Below, piece by piece: positions 33,466 to 42,179 of a stretch of 64,000 nucleotides of DNA. The notes under the pieces are model-generated. The model ran no database searches, was not told the origin of the DNA, and saw only the letters and a list, made by a program, of their open reading frames with translations. Numbering within the stretch: the stretch's first letter is position 1; the number at the start of each line of letters is the position of its first letter. The stretch lies in the NCBI RefSeq assembly GCF_014193515.1, contig NZ_BLXX01000009.1:62001-126000 (forward strand), read 5' to 3'. A program made the translations under genes and the position numbers. This stretch comes from Geomonas silvestris (GTDB taxonomy: Bacteria > Desulfobacterota > Desulfuromonadia > Geobacterales > Geobacteraceae).

Positions 33466-35843
33466 TCACCGGGGACCACATAGAAGCACCGGGGACTGGG
33501 CCAGTGCCGCGACGCGGTCCGGCACCGGGACCTGTTCCATCAATAACCCCACACTCTCGGCAAAGGTAAGGGCGGCGCTGATCGCCTGGGCGAGCTCCTC
33601 CTTATGCTCAGGCTGCCGCTCGGGAAGGTAGATCCAATGCCTGCCGCTCTTTGCGGCATGGAGCGCTACGGCAACCTGAAGCTGCCGCTCTCCCACCACG
33701 GCGAAGATGTACCCCTGGCAGACGACCGGGGCCTTCCCCTCGGGCGAGAGGCTTGCGACGTTTACCGAGCGGTAGAACTCGATGACGTCTTCGGGTTTTC
33801 GGCAGGCGAGGGGGCCGGCACCCGGTTTGAGCAGGAACATCCCGCAGCCATCGCTTGCGGCCTCGTCTGTCGGGAAAAAATCGTCGTCAGCAGAAGAGAG
33901 CGCCGCGCTCTCCTGGCTCCCGCCGGACCACTGGTACCAGTCCGCTGCCACACTGCTGTGCCGGTGCGGGAGCGGGCCGTGGTCCTCGGAAGACCCCTCG
34001 CCGACCGGCGTTTCCCACTCCTGGTGGAGTTCAGGGAGTTCCGGGAGTTCCGGGAGCTGGCAGGTCTGCGGCTCATCACCCTCCTGCCACATGCCGAACA
34101 GGGGGGGCTCGACCTTGGGTGTCTCGCACCCTTTGGCGCCGGCTTCCGGTGCGCCGTCGGCTTCTTCACGCGAGGAATCGGAAAGAGCGGCCGGTGCAGC
34201 ACCTGGCGCGGTCAGCCGCGCCCCAAGCGCCGCCAGTTCCCTGATCAGGGTGGCATTCTCCTCTTCAAAGTGGGAACGCTCGCGCAGCGCCAGGTTGAGC
34301 GCGGCCTCCAGGGCGGTAAGTTCTGTCCCCTGCCGCTGCCGTTCCGCCAGGAGCCTCTCGAGCTGTCTCTCCAGCTCTGTGGCGCCTGCCGACGCCCGCT
34401 CTTTTTCAGCCAGCAGCTGCTGCAGCGTTTCCAGGCTCTCTTTCAAGCTGGCGCATTCCGCAGCGAGCTCGGTCTGCGCGGCGACCGCCTGGTCCCGTGC
34501 CTCAGTTAACCGCCCCACCTCCTCACGCAACGCCCCGGCCTCGGAGACCGCCTGTTCCCGTTTCTTCTCCAGCTTGAACCGGTCCTTGGCCGCCTTGCCC
34601 TGAAGCTTCCCCTGCCGCAAAAGCTCCTGCTCCGCGGCGGCGAGCCGGGCCGCCTGTTCCTGGCACTGCGCCTCGCTTTCGCGCAGCTGTCGGGATGCCG
34701 TCTCGTGCGCCGCGCTTTGTTCGGCGAGCTCCTGCTGCGCCGCGGCGAGCCGGGCGGACTGCTCCCGGTACTCCCCCTCGAGCCGGGTGTGACGCGCGGA
34801 GATCTCTTCATGAGCGGCGTTCAGCTCGGCAAGCTGCAAAGCCACCTCGCTTGCCTTTTCGCTCTGGGCCCGCAGCTCGAGCTGTTCGCTTGTTGAACGG
34901 TTGGCCTCGGCCCGGGAAGCCTCGCTCAGCTCCTGCTGCAGCTGGACCACTTCCTGCCTCGCCCGGTCGCGTTCCAGCTCGGCTCCCTGCACCTTTTCCT
35001 GGAGGTGCGCGAGCTGCTGGGCCGTTTGGCGTTGAAACTCCTGGTACTGGTCGGCTAGCCTGGCCAGCTCACCGTGCAGGGCACTCGACTCTTCTCGGGC
35101 TGGCGCGAGTGGGGGTGCGGCCGCGGCGGCCAGGGGAACCGGTTCCGGGGGCGGTGGAGCCGTAACGGCGACGGGGACGGGGGGCAATGGAGCCGCAACG
35201 ACAACGGGGTCGGGGACGGGGGGGGGGGGGGGGGCGCAACGGTTACGGTTTCGGCGACGGTTTCGGGAACGGGAACGGAAACGGGAGTAGGAGGGGCAGC
35301 CGCAGCAGGGGCGGGAGTCTCGGCGGCCGGCGCAGGGTCGTCGAGGCAGAGCGGAAGCTCCCCCAGCTCGGAGCCCGCAACCGCCGACCCGGCCCGGGCA
35401 CCCTTTTTGTGGTGCTGCGCCGTCGGGGCGTCGGCCGCGCCGTGGCGCGGCAGGGCCTGCACCTTGCTTCCGGTCGGGCGCAGGATCTTGATGTTGCGCA
35501 GCACCACCTCGCGCATGGCCGGGCTGTAGTTCAGGTTGACCCGCTCGGGGCAAAAGCCGAGCCCCTTGGCAAACTCGAGCGCCACCTCGAGGGTCCGGTG
35601 GTACTCATTCTCAGGCTCGGGGTCCCCTTTGGTGGTATAAACGTAGATTTTTTTGTCGGCTGCCAAAAGCGCCACGTAGACCTTGACGCCTGCCTGCCTG
35701 CGCACCGCGCAGACGTAGGCCTCGTGGGAGATCCGCCCGGAACCCGAGCGCCGCTCCAGGACTACCGGTGCCGCGCTGAAAAGGTCCAGCACGTCGGTCC
35801 CGGTTGCTTCGATGCAGCCGATACTGCTGTCCAGGGCCAGCAT
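33466..35843 (-). CDS. Riboswitch-controlled coiled-coil protein, frameshifted in a G17 tract
   Basis: Two overlapping frames (35843-35055 and 35553-33466) read as one gene interrupted at a run of 17 G on the plus strand (35218-35234). One base more or two fewer would join them into ~792 residues. Parts of the joined protein: an N-terminal domain of ~115 residues, a Pro/Ala-rich linker (~150-260, including the polyproline coded by the tract), a long coiled coil rich in Glu, Gln, Ala and Leu (~265-560), and a C-terminal domain similar to the N-terminal one. The intact paralogue at 59686-61014 has the same dumbbell layout, which supports the fusion. No signal peptide or known domain. A GEMM-I riboswitch precedes it. 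As read, the product stops soon after the linker. The break may be phase variation, decay or a sequencing error. Confidence 0.75.
35218..35234. repeat. Homopolymer G17 (C17 on coding strand)
   Basis: Seventeen consecutive G, coding polyproline on the minus strand. The upstream frame needs 18 or 15 bases to continue into the downstream frame. Such tracts slip readily in replication and in sequencing. Confidence 0.95.
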
Positions 35844-35892
35844 ACCCCCTCCTCGAGGAGCGCGTCCTCTGCCAGAGCCGGTACCCGGTCAC

Positions 35893-35998
35893 AAAAAAAC
35901 CGGGTTGCCGAAAATAGGTGATATTTCGGCAACCCGGCTGTCTGCGTGAGACCCTGTGGGCTTTCCGCCCCACCCTCGCGGATGGTTTAGTATTGTCG
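35893..35998 (-). ncRNA. GEMM-I (cyclic dinucleotide) riboswitch with overlapping terminator
   Basis: On the minus strand, CCATCC-GCGA-GGGTGG forms a hairpin with a GNRA tetraloop. GGGGCGGAAAGCC, then ACAGGGTCTC...GAGACAGCC-type pairing and GGGTTGCCGA, complete the GEMM-I core. The 3' end then folds with downstream sequence into a long hairpin (CCGGGTTGCCGAAA / TTTCGGCAACCCGG) followed by T7 at 35893-35899. Aptamer and terminator are mutually exclusive, predicting an ON switch. The T-tract ends 50 bases before the coiled-coil gene start. Confidence 0.85.
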
Positions 35999-36054
35999 TC
36001 TATCGGTTGTAGGCCCATGAGGCTTGCAGGCAAGCCAGTTTAATGGGCGAGAGA

Positions 36055-36082
36055 AATATAGCAAAACGACGCGAAATGACAA
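36055..36082 (-). promoter_or_regulatory. Sigma-70-like promoter of the riboswitch transcript
   Basis: Minus strand: TTGTCA (36082-36077), 16 bases, TATATT (36060-36055). A perfect hairpin GGCTTGC/GCAAGCC at 36021-36036 lies between it and the aptamer. Confidence 0.55.
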
Positions 36083-36193
36083 GGGAGAAATTCCTGAGTG
36101 GCGAGCCGGCTGGATTGGGAAACCGTTGAACTTGCGAAGGATGCCCAGGGCGTTGCCTGGAGCGGTGCAGCGGGAGGGGTGTGAAATGGCGGG

Positions 36194-36231
36194 AAAAACG
36201 GGCGCCCGGGACCGCTTTGGCCCGGGCGCTC
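36194..36231 (-). terminator. Intrinsic terminator of pal
   Basis: On the minus strand AGCGCCCGGG pairs with CCCGGGCGCC around a ten-base loop, followed by CG and T5. Confidence 0.8.
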
Positions 36232-36240
36232 GTTCCTCGC

Positions 36241-36837
36241 TTACTTGGCGAGTACCACGAACTCGTCGCGGCGGTTCTGGGCCCGGGCCGCATCGTCGTG
36301 GCCGGGGGCCGCCGGCTTCTCCTTGCCGTAGCTGATGATCGACATCCGCTCCGCAGGAACCCCGAGCGCCTTCAGGTACTTGAGGGCCGACGCAGCACGG
36401 CTCTCACCCAGTGAAAGGTTGTAGTCGTCGGAGCCGAGCTCGTCGCAGTTACCCTCGATGCGGACCTTCAGGTTGTGCTTCTTGAGGACATCGGCGTTCT
36501 TGGCGAGGCTTGCGCGGGCCGCCTGAGAGAGGGCGGAGGAGTCGAAGTCGAAGAAGACCTTCTCCAAGAGGTGCTGCACGGCGCTCTGCTCGCCCATCGC
36601 ATCGGCTCCCTTGGCCGCGGCCGGCTGGGCTTCCTTGATGGCGGTGTCCGAGATGCGTTCCTCGGCCGGTGCTTTGGCTGCCGGAGCCGGAGCTGCCGGT
36701 TTTGCGGCGCTGGCCGGCTGGGCCGCCGCAGGGGCAGCCGGGATCATCTGGTCGTGTTTGACAACTTCCTGCTTGGCGCAGCCGGCGCAAAGGGCGGTAG
36801 CGGCGAGGCCGACGAGGATGGATCTGGTGAATTTCAT
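36241..36837 (-). CDS. pal: Peptidoglycan-associated OmpA-like lipoprotein (Pal)
   Basis: A 198-residue outer-membrane lipoprotein that anchors the membrane to peptidoglycan. The signal ends in the lipobox ALCAGC; an Ala/Pro-rich linker follows (~30-75). The OmpA domain (~90-198) shows VFFDFDSSALS, IEGNCDELGSDDYNLSLGE and the NRRDEFVV end, the peptidoglycan-binding signature. IEGNCDE replaces the IEGHTDE form seen in many OmpA proteins, which is common in Pal. AGGAGAG precedes the ATG. No tol genes are next to it in the window, unlike the usual tol-pal operon, so it may be an additional Pal-like protein. Confidence 0.9.
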   Translation of the reverse strand: MKFTRSILVGLAATALCAGCAKQEVVKHDQMIPAAPAAAQPASAAKPAAPAPAAKAPAEERISDTAIKEAQPAAAKGADAMGEQSAVQHLLEKVFFDFDSSALSQAARASLAKNADVLKKHNLKVRIEGNCDELGSDDYNLSLGESRAASALKYLKALGVPAERMSIISYGKEKPAAPGHDDAARAQNRRDEFVVLAK

Positions 36838-36924
36838 GGGTGCTCTCCTTTGAGGTCAGTGATGGTGTTTCGGGCATAGCTCTCCAGCGCCCCGGTGCCG
36901 GGAAGGTGGAGTCCGGAGGACGCT

Positions 36925-37248
36925 CTAGCAGGGCCGGACCGGAGGAGCTCGTGCACTGACCTGGGGAGCTACGGTGCACCTGAACCGGTACACCGTGGAA
37001 AGGAACAGGAGGGCGTAGAACAGCGGCGCTGGCAACTCGGTGACGACTTCACAGAGTTCCACTGGCATAACCAGCTTGGCCCAGGTGAACTTACTGGACT
37101 CGCTGGAGGTTTCAACGACAGCGCGCGGTGAGGGCTTGGGTGAGCCAGCTTTGTTGCTGACAGTAGGTACCTTGATTCCCAGGAAGATCAGGAACAGGCA
37201 AAGCGGTATGACATTCCAGGCTGCGAGCCTTCTCGTGCTGACGATCAT
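36925..37248 (-). CDS. Possible small membrane protein (weak)
   Basis: An open frame of about 107 residues from the ATG at 37248 (or 112 from the ATG at 37263). It has one clear hydrophobic helix near the N-terminus (NVIPLCLFLIFLGIKV) and a second near the C-terminus (PLFYALLFLSTVY) with a Ser/Thr-rich middle. There is no good ribosome binding site and no family I recognise; base composition is less GC-rich than the neighbours. Hydrophobic segments arranged like this can arise by chance, so this is a low-confidence gene. If real it would be a two-helix inner-membrane protein. Confidence 0.3.
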   Translation of the reverse strand: MIVSTRRLAAWNVIPLCLFLIFLGIKVPTVSNKAGSPKPSPRAVVETSSESSKFTWAKLVMPVELCEVVTELPAPLFYALLFLSTVYRFRCTVAPQVSARAPPVRPC

Positions 37249-37460
37249 TCGGAATCCATGCATGACCGTCAAGATGTACACCAAATCAGAGCGTTCCGCA
37301 ACGGTTCTGTAAAAAAAAGTGCTGCAGGGTAAAGGGGGCGCATCCTGGGCGATGACCGTGAGAGTGTGGGGGGGCTGGCAGTTGGTCCAGACAGCCGGGG
37401 CGCAGGCTCTTCCCGGTGCTGAAATCTCTTTCTTTTTCTCGCGAATTGTCACAGATGCTG

Positions 37461-37488
37461 TTGACTTATGGTGGGGCCTGCATAGAAT
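37461..37488 (+). promoter_or_regulatory. Sigma-70-like promoter
   Basis: TTGACT (37461-37466), 16 bases, TAGAAT (37483-37488). The context GTTGACTTAYGGTG is shared with the promoter at 47211. Confidence 0.6.
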
Positions 37489-37616
37489 CGTATACGGTAT
37501 CTTTGTCAACCTTAGTCGATACTCATCGACTCGGGGCGCTGCCAGTGGCAGACCGCCTGCGACCTGGATCCTGCGACCGGTTGGCGCCCTATCACTATTC
37601 GATGAAGGGGACCGTA

Positions 37617-37823
37617 ATGGCAACTATCGAGGTTGATGAGAAGGGTTTCACCTGCGAGTGCGGCATGCGCAACGAGTACCCGCACTATGTCCAGGAGCAC
37701 TGGAGCGTGCGCCTGGTATATTCCTGTTCCTGCCACCGCCAGTACGTCCTGTACCGTGGCACGGTCACCATGACCTCCCGCGAAGCCGCCGGCCCTTCCG
37801 AAAGCGACGGCTTCGGCGACTAG
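37617..37823 (+). CDS. 68-residue cysteine-rich small protein
   Basis: A 68-residue protein with two closely spaced cysteine pairs, CEC near residue 14 and CSC near residue 37, followed by His, plus conserved-looking aromatic residues (YPHYVQEHW). The pattern suggests a small zinc-ribbon-like or metal-binding fold; the spacing CxC rather than CxxC is unusual. No signal peptide. GGGG before the ATG at 37617 supports the start, and a good promoter lies 130 bases upstream. I do not recognise a named family. Confidence 0.65.
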   Translation: MATIEVDEKGFTCECGMRNEYPHYVQEHWSVRLVYSCSCHRQYVLYRGTVTMTSREAAGPSESDGFGD

Positions 37824-38137
37824 AGGCTTCCCACGTCCGCCTGATCGTTCGGGTTCCTGCCGGAGCGCCGCCGGGCCACACTGGCACCGCTGCCGGCGCC
37901 GCTGCGCTTGGTTGCCGACCCCCGTCTCCCCTCCCGCTCTTCCCTTTTCAGTCGTTGGCCGGCCATTTGCAGTGTCACCAGACGGCGCGCAGGCCTCACC
38001 GCGTGCGCCCGGATAACGTCACGGTTTGCGGCCCGCGGCAGGGGTGGCGGCTGCCAAGTAATTGACGTTGCGTCAAAAACGACCGACCGTCTGCCGCAGG
38101 CTCCGCCCGCGCAACAGGCCGCACAAAGGAACCACCG
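37824..38137. other. Intergenic stretch without recognised features
   Basis: About 310 GC-rich bases between the cysteine-rich gene and the NlpC/P60 gene. I see no convincing gene, terminator with a T-tract or promoter. Confidence 0.5.
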
Positions 38138-38917
38138 ATGTCGATTTCTTCCCTGCAGTTACCCGCACTGCCGACCAGTCTCCCGGAGCCCGGGACGGCG
38201 AGAAAGCATCACGAGACTGCCGTCTCCTTCGACGCGCTGCTCGGCTCCCTGCACGACAGTACCCCCCACTCTTCCCCCGCCAACCAGCAAGCGGCAGCCG
38301 ACCTGTTCCGGATCGAGATGATGCAGCGCTCGCTCGCGCTGGCCGGTCCGGTCGAGGCGGAAAGCGCGCCGCCGGCGAGCGGGCTTCCGTCGCTGGCCGG
38401 GCTCTTTGCCTCCGCAGCCAGCTGGACCGGCGCCGAGATCCCCCTGCCGGGGCAGTCGCCGCGCCCACCCTTGGCGCTCCCGCCGCAGCAGACCGGAGAG
38501 ACGGGCGCACCTGCCGCGGCCGCGCCGGCCAGCGCTGGCGCCGGCACCGGGGTAGCGGCCGCCATCGAGAGTACCGCCGAGCGCTTCCTCGGCATCCCCT
38601 ACCGCTTCGGCGGCGAAGGGGCGACCGGGATCGACTGCTCGAGCTTCGTCCAGCAGGTGTTCCGCGAGCACCGGATCGAGCTTCCCCGCACCGCGCGGGA
38701 GCAGATCCACCTCGGAAGCGAGGTGGCCCCCGGCGAGCTTAAGAAAGGGGACCTGGTCTTCTTTCACACCTACGCCTCCTACCCCTCGCACGTCGGCATC
38801 TACCTGGGCGAGGGGAAGATGATCCACGCATCTTCCGGCAAAGGGGAGGTGACCGTCTCCGACCTGAACAGCGATTACTACCGCTCGCGCTTCATCGGGG
38901 CGAAACGGCTGGTGTAG
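38138..38917 (+). CDS. NlpC/P60 family peptidoglycan hydrolase
   Basis: A 259-residue protein. Residues ~145-259 form an NlpC/P60 domain with the catalytic Cys in GIDCSSFVQQVF, the catalytic His in YPSHVGIYLG, and a second His in KMIHASS. This family cleaves D-gamma-glutamyl-meso-diaminopimelate or similar bonds in cell-wall peptides. The N-terminal half (~1-140) is Ala/Pro/Ser-rich and disordered, with no clear signal peptide, which is odd for a wall enzyme; its start MSISSLQLPALP is reminiscent of flagellar rod-type muramidase partners, though I cannot confirm that. AAAGGAACC precedes the ATG. A bidirectional terminator follows. Confidence 0.85.
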   Translation: MSISSLQLPALPTSLPEPGTARKHHETAVSFDALLGSLHDSTPHSSPANQQAAADLFRIEMMQRSLALAGPVEAESAPPASGLPSLAGLFASAASWTGAEIPLPGQSPRPPLALPPQQTGETGAPAAAAPASAGAGTGVAAAIESTAERFLGIPYRFGGEGATGIDCSSFVQQVFREHRIELPRTAREQIHLGSEVAPGELKKGDLVFFHTYASYPSHVGIYLGEGKMIHASSGKGEVTVSDLNSDYYRSRFIGAKRLV

Positions 38918-38943
38918 CGGCACCCGCCGGCACCGCTGTAAAA

Positions 38944-38978
38944 AAAAGCCCGCGTATCTCTGCGATGCGCGGGCTTTT
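38944..38978. terminator. Bidirectional intrinsic terminator
   Basis: AAAAGCCCGCG pairs with CGCGGGCTTTT around a 13-base loop. It lies between convergent genes and has T-tracts on both strands. Confidence 0.85.
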
Positions 38979-39001
38979 CTGCGTCTGGTGCGGCTCTAGG
39001 A

Positions 39002-39490
39002 TCAGGGGGGATCGACCACGGTGACCGCCGCCCCGGTGAGCGGGGTGCCGTTCAGGTCGAGGGCCTGCAGGTTTGTGACGGCGAAAGCCGAGGCGGACGG
39101 CGCGCTCGCCCCAGCCGGAATGCCGGCGGTGAGCGTCGCGAACCCCCCCTTGGCGAGCCCCGACGCGCTCACGAGCGCCACGGTGAGCACCCCCGAGGCG
39201 ACCCGCCCCTCCATGAGGGCGCCGGAGGGGGCGCTGGCGGATAGTGCCAGCCCCGCGGGGAGCACCGTCTGGTCCTGGCTGTCGAGGGGGAGCTGCACCC
39301 CGGCGGGAAGCACCAGGTCGAAGCTGAGCCCGGTGACCTGGCCGGGGCTCACGCTCCCCTGCAGGGAGAGCTGGTAGCTCCTCGAGGTGGGGCCGGCGGC
39401 GGGCTGGCTGGCACTAGGGCCGGCGCTGCCGCAGCCGGAGCAGATGGAAAGGATGAACAGGGAAACAACCAGCAGGGTGGTCTTTTTCAT
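39002..39490 (-). CDS. Cohesin-domain-like lipoprotein
   Basis: A 162-residue lipoprotein; signal ends in SICSGCG. The mature part has the beta-strand pattern of cohesin modules: a SLQGSVSPGQVTGLSFDLVLPAG opening strand pair (split here as SLQGSV and LSFDLVLPAG), a GVLTVALVSASG strand and an FATLTAGIPAG strand, ending in ALDLNGTPL. Cohesins bind dockerins. The gene immediately upstream in the same operon (23 bases apart) ends in a dockerin-like EF-hand pair, so the two products may associate at the cell surface. AAGGAGA lies before the start. The cohesin assignment rests on strand pattern, not an alignment. Confidence 0.65.
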   Translation of the reverse strand: MKKTTLLVVSLFILSICSGCGSAGPSASQPAAGPTSRSYQLSLQGSVSPGQVTGLSFDLVLPAGVQLPLDSQDQTVLPAGLALSASAPSGALMEGRVASGVLTVALVSASGLAKGGFATLTAGIPAGASAPSASAFAVTNLQALDLNGTPLTGAAVTVVDPP

Positions 39491-39513
39491 GATCGTTCTC
39501 CTTGTAAGCCCGG

Positions 39514-41805
39514 TTACCAGACCGGCATCCCGATTGCCTTTTTGAGGATGAGCAGGGCGTCGGCGATGTCGATCCTGCCGTCCTGGTGCGGCTGCCCGTT
39601 ACTAAGCGGCCCCACGTCGCCCCGTATCCCCTCCTCGGCCGTGGCCGTTGCCGCACGCACCGCGATCATGAGGGCGCGCATCGCGTCGCTGATGTCGATC
39701 CTGCTGTCGCCGTTCAGGTCCCCGATGAGGCCGAACTGTGCCGTGACGCTGCAGTCGGCGCTCACGGCCGCGGTCGTGAAGCGCTCCGCCGCGAACGTTC
39801 CGCCGCAGCCGGCGGCGGCGAGGGTCCGGTAGCTGGCGGCCGGGGTGACGTCGAAGCTCGCCGTCTCGTTCAGCCTGACGCTCTGCGGGGCGCCGGGGAC
39901 GAGGCTTCCGCCGGGGCCGGCCGAGGGGGTCACGCTGAAGACGGGGTCGATGGTGAACAGGGCGGCGACGAAGCTGATCGAGTAGTTGCCGCCGGCGGAA
40001 AGGGTCCCCTGGGTGATGCCGTAGCTGCCCGGTGCCTCGCCGCGGGCCCTGCTGAGTGCGCCGCTGAAGACCTGGGCGCTGTCCGCGGGGACCAGCCCGG
40101 AGTACTGGTAGGCGAGGATCGGGTCGAGGCTCCCGAACCCCTTGCTCTGGGGGAGAGCGGTCACGCTGAGCGCTGCGGGGGCGATCACCAGCTCCCCGCT
40201 CGCGGCGCCGGGAAACGCCGGGTCGAGGATGCTGGCGAGGACAGCATAGCTGCCGGCGTTGCGGGGCGCGCTGCTGCTGCCGTTGTAGGTGATCTGCACC
40301 GGTTTGCCGGGAGGTACCGTGCTGGCACTGGCCGCCTTGGGGGTGCCGTCGTAATTCGCGCTGAGGCCGCTCAGGGTGATGCGGGCGCCGCCGGTGACGG
40401 TAAGGGAAACGCTCCTGGTGGCGGTGCCGTAGTTGTCCCGGTCGTTGGGGGTGAAGGTGACGCTGAGCTGCTGGTTCGCCCCGGCGGAAAGGAGGCTCCC
40501 GGTGCCCGGCGTGTAGCTGAAGCTCCCCGGGACGCTGGCCGAGGCGTTTAACTGCGCCGGTCCCAGCGCGGTGCCGACCGCGATCGGGGCCGGAGCGGGC
40601 CAGCTCAGCGCGGGCTGCAGCTTGTCGCGCACCGGGATAAGGTGCTTGATCTCCGGTGGGGTGATGGCGTCGACCCAGCTGGAGAGCACGGTCCCCCCCA
40701 GGGAGCGGACCAGCCATTTGTCCCCCAGGTTCGGGTCGGCCCCGGCGGGAAGCCAGTTCAGGTCGACCACGTTCGGGTAGGAGTCGGAACTCCAGTAGTA
40801 GGCGTTGTAGGCGTTGGCAAACCCCTGGCTGGTGAGCCAGACGCCGCCGTCGGCCTGGGAGTAGTTGAGCAGGCTGCGCAGTTCCTTGCGGTTGGGGAGG
40901 CGCCAGTCCCCGCGACGGGAGCCGTCCTGCACCCCGCAGACCCCGCTTGCCACCGTCTTCACCTCGCTGAGGGCGGCGTCCTGCGAGGCGGTGCTGCCGA
41001 AGCAGTCGGCGTTTTTCATCCAGATGAGCCCGGTGAGCCGGTCGGCGACGGTGCCGATCCCCGCGTCGACGAAGCGCGGCACCGGCCAGGCGACCCCGGC
41101 GCGCTTGTCGGCGTCCTGGCCCGTGCCGGCGCAGGGGATGACGGCGCCGCTGCCGTCCCAGCAGCTGGTCTCTCCGGTCCGGGCGATGTTGACGCCGCTG
41201 CCGCGCACCGGCCAGAGGTAGCTTAAGTTGCTCTTCACGCTGCCGCGCGCCCCGCCGTTGTCGAAGGCGACCCACTCGGCGTTCCCCGGGAAGGCGGCCA
41301 GGGTGGTCGAGGTCCAGTAGCCCCACTGCACGTTGAGAAACGGGTTGCCCGGGGGGAGCGGGTGGTAGTACTGGGAGAGGTCGATGAGGCTCTCCAGCTC
41401 GTTCACGTTCGGGAGCCGCCACTCCCCGGCGGCCGAGGCGTCGCTCAGGCCGCAGCGCCCGCTGCGCAGCGTGTTGGCGGCGCCCAGTGCCGCGCTCCAG
41501 GTGATGCCGGCTGCGGGCTGCAGCTCGACGCAGTTGGCGTCCTTGAGCCAGACGAGGCCGGTCAGGTTGTCGGTCACCGTGCCGTTCAGGTTGTCGGTAA
41601 AGCGCGGCGTGGGCCAGGGAGTCCCTGCCTGCAGCTCGCCGTCCTGGCCGGTGCCCGGACAGGGGATGACGCTCCCCGCGGCGTTGTAGCAGAGGTTTTG
41701 CCCGGTCTTGGGGAGGTTCATGGCGGAGCCGGGCGCCGCCCCAAGGGCCCACACTACGGCAAGCCCCGCGGCGAGCCCCTCGGCACAGATCGTTTTCCAA
41801 GTCAT
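39514..41805 (-). CDS. Secreted multidomain protein: two Lcl/DUF1566 domains, MBG-like, InlB-B-like and C-terminal dockerin
   Basis: A 763-residue exported protein with a signal peptide ending near APGSAMNL. Two Lcl-type (DUF1566) domains (~35-200 and ~210-395) show the typical TGLVWLKDANC / TGLIWMKNADC and WRLPNVNEL / WRLPNRKEL motifs. A Ser/Ala-rich strand region follows (~410-540), then an MBG-like module with SVTALPQSKGFGSLDP (~545-625), an InlB-B-like repeat (~630-690), and a C-terminal dockerin type I pair: DLNGDSRIDISDAMRAL and a second loop near GRIDIADALLIL. Start: AGGAGGAG before the ATG. The cohesin-like lipoprotein is next in the operon. Together they look like a secreted carbohydrate- or surface-binding factor docked onto the outer membrane; that is inference. 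Confidence 0.82.
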   Translation of the reverse strand: MTWKTICAEGLAAGLAVVWALGAAPGSAMNLPKTGQNLCYNAAGSVIPCPGTGQDGELQAGTPWPTPRFTDNLNGTVTDNLTGLVWLKDANCVELQPAAGITWSAALGAANTLRSGRCGLSDASAAGEWRLPNVNELESLIDLSQYYHPLPPGNPFLNVQWGYWTSTTLAAFPGNAEWVAFDNGGARGSVKSNLSYLWPVRGSGVNIARTGETSCWDGSGAVIPCAGTGQDADKRAGVAWPVPRFVDAGIGTVADRLTGLIWMKNADCFGSTASQDAALSEVKTVASGVCGVQDGSRRGDWRLPNRKELRSLLNYSQADGGVWLTSQGFANAYNAYYWSSDSYPNVVDLNWLPAGADPNLGDKWLVRSLGGTVLSSWVDAITPPEIKHLIPVRDKLQPALSWPAPAPIAVGTALGPAQLNASASVPGSFSYTPGTGSLLSAGANQQLSVTFTPNDRDNYGTATRSVSLTVTGGARITLSGLSANYDGTPKAASASTVPPGKPVQITYNGSSSAPRNAGSYAVLASILDPAFPGAASGELVIAPAALSVTALPQSKGFGSLDPILAYQYSGLVPADSAQVFSGALSRARGEAPGSYGITQGTLSAGGNYSISFVAALFTIDPVFSVTPSAGPGGSLVPGAPQSVRLNETASFDVTPAASYRTLAAAGCGGTFAAERFTTAAVSADCSVTAQFGLIGDLNGDSRIDISDAMRALMIAVRAATATAEEGIRGDVGPLSNGQPHQDGRIDIADALLILKKAIGMPVW

Positions 41806-42179
41806 GGTTGAACTCCTCCTGTTCGTTGATAATTAATGCACGTTAATGCTTCCTTCGTGCCAAGAACGGACGGGGGATTTTCCCTGGAGTTTCGTGGGCC
41901 TTGGTATTAGGGTGGAGTGCGCGGCGGGGGCGGTTGTGCAACCTCTGGACAGCAGGTGGTCAGGCGGCTCGCTTGGGGTACCGTACGCGCGCTGACGGGA
42001 GGGGGCCACCGGTCCCCTTTCCCGCAGATGAGCTGAACCGGTGCGCAGAGCTGTGGTATCATTGGTCGGTCCTTTACGGGAAACACTGCCAAGCTCACTG
42101 GCCAGCGGGATTACTGAAGCAGCCACAGGCGGAGGCCCGTCGGGCCGGGATTGAGAAGAAAGCACAAAGGGGAGCAGCG
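41806..42179. other. Divergent intergenic region
   Basis: About 370 bases between the dockerin gene (minus) and the ABC ATPase gene (plus). It must hold promoters for both, but I see no convincing -35/-10 pair or repeat. The hairpin-like GGTTGTGCAACC at 41932-41943 is a 12-base palindrome. Confidence 0.45.

Noticed and set aside
37156..37163. Another TGACAGTA copy
   Set aside because: Single copy inside a weak open frame, with no -24/-12 site or cytochrome gene nearby; taken as chance.
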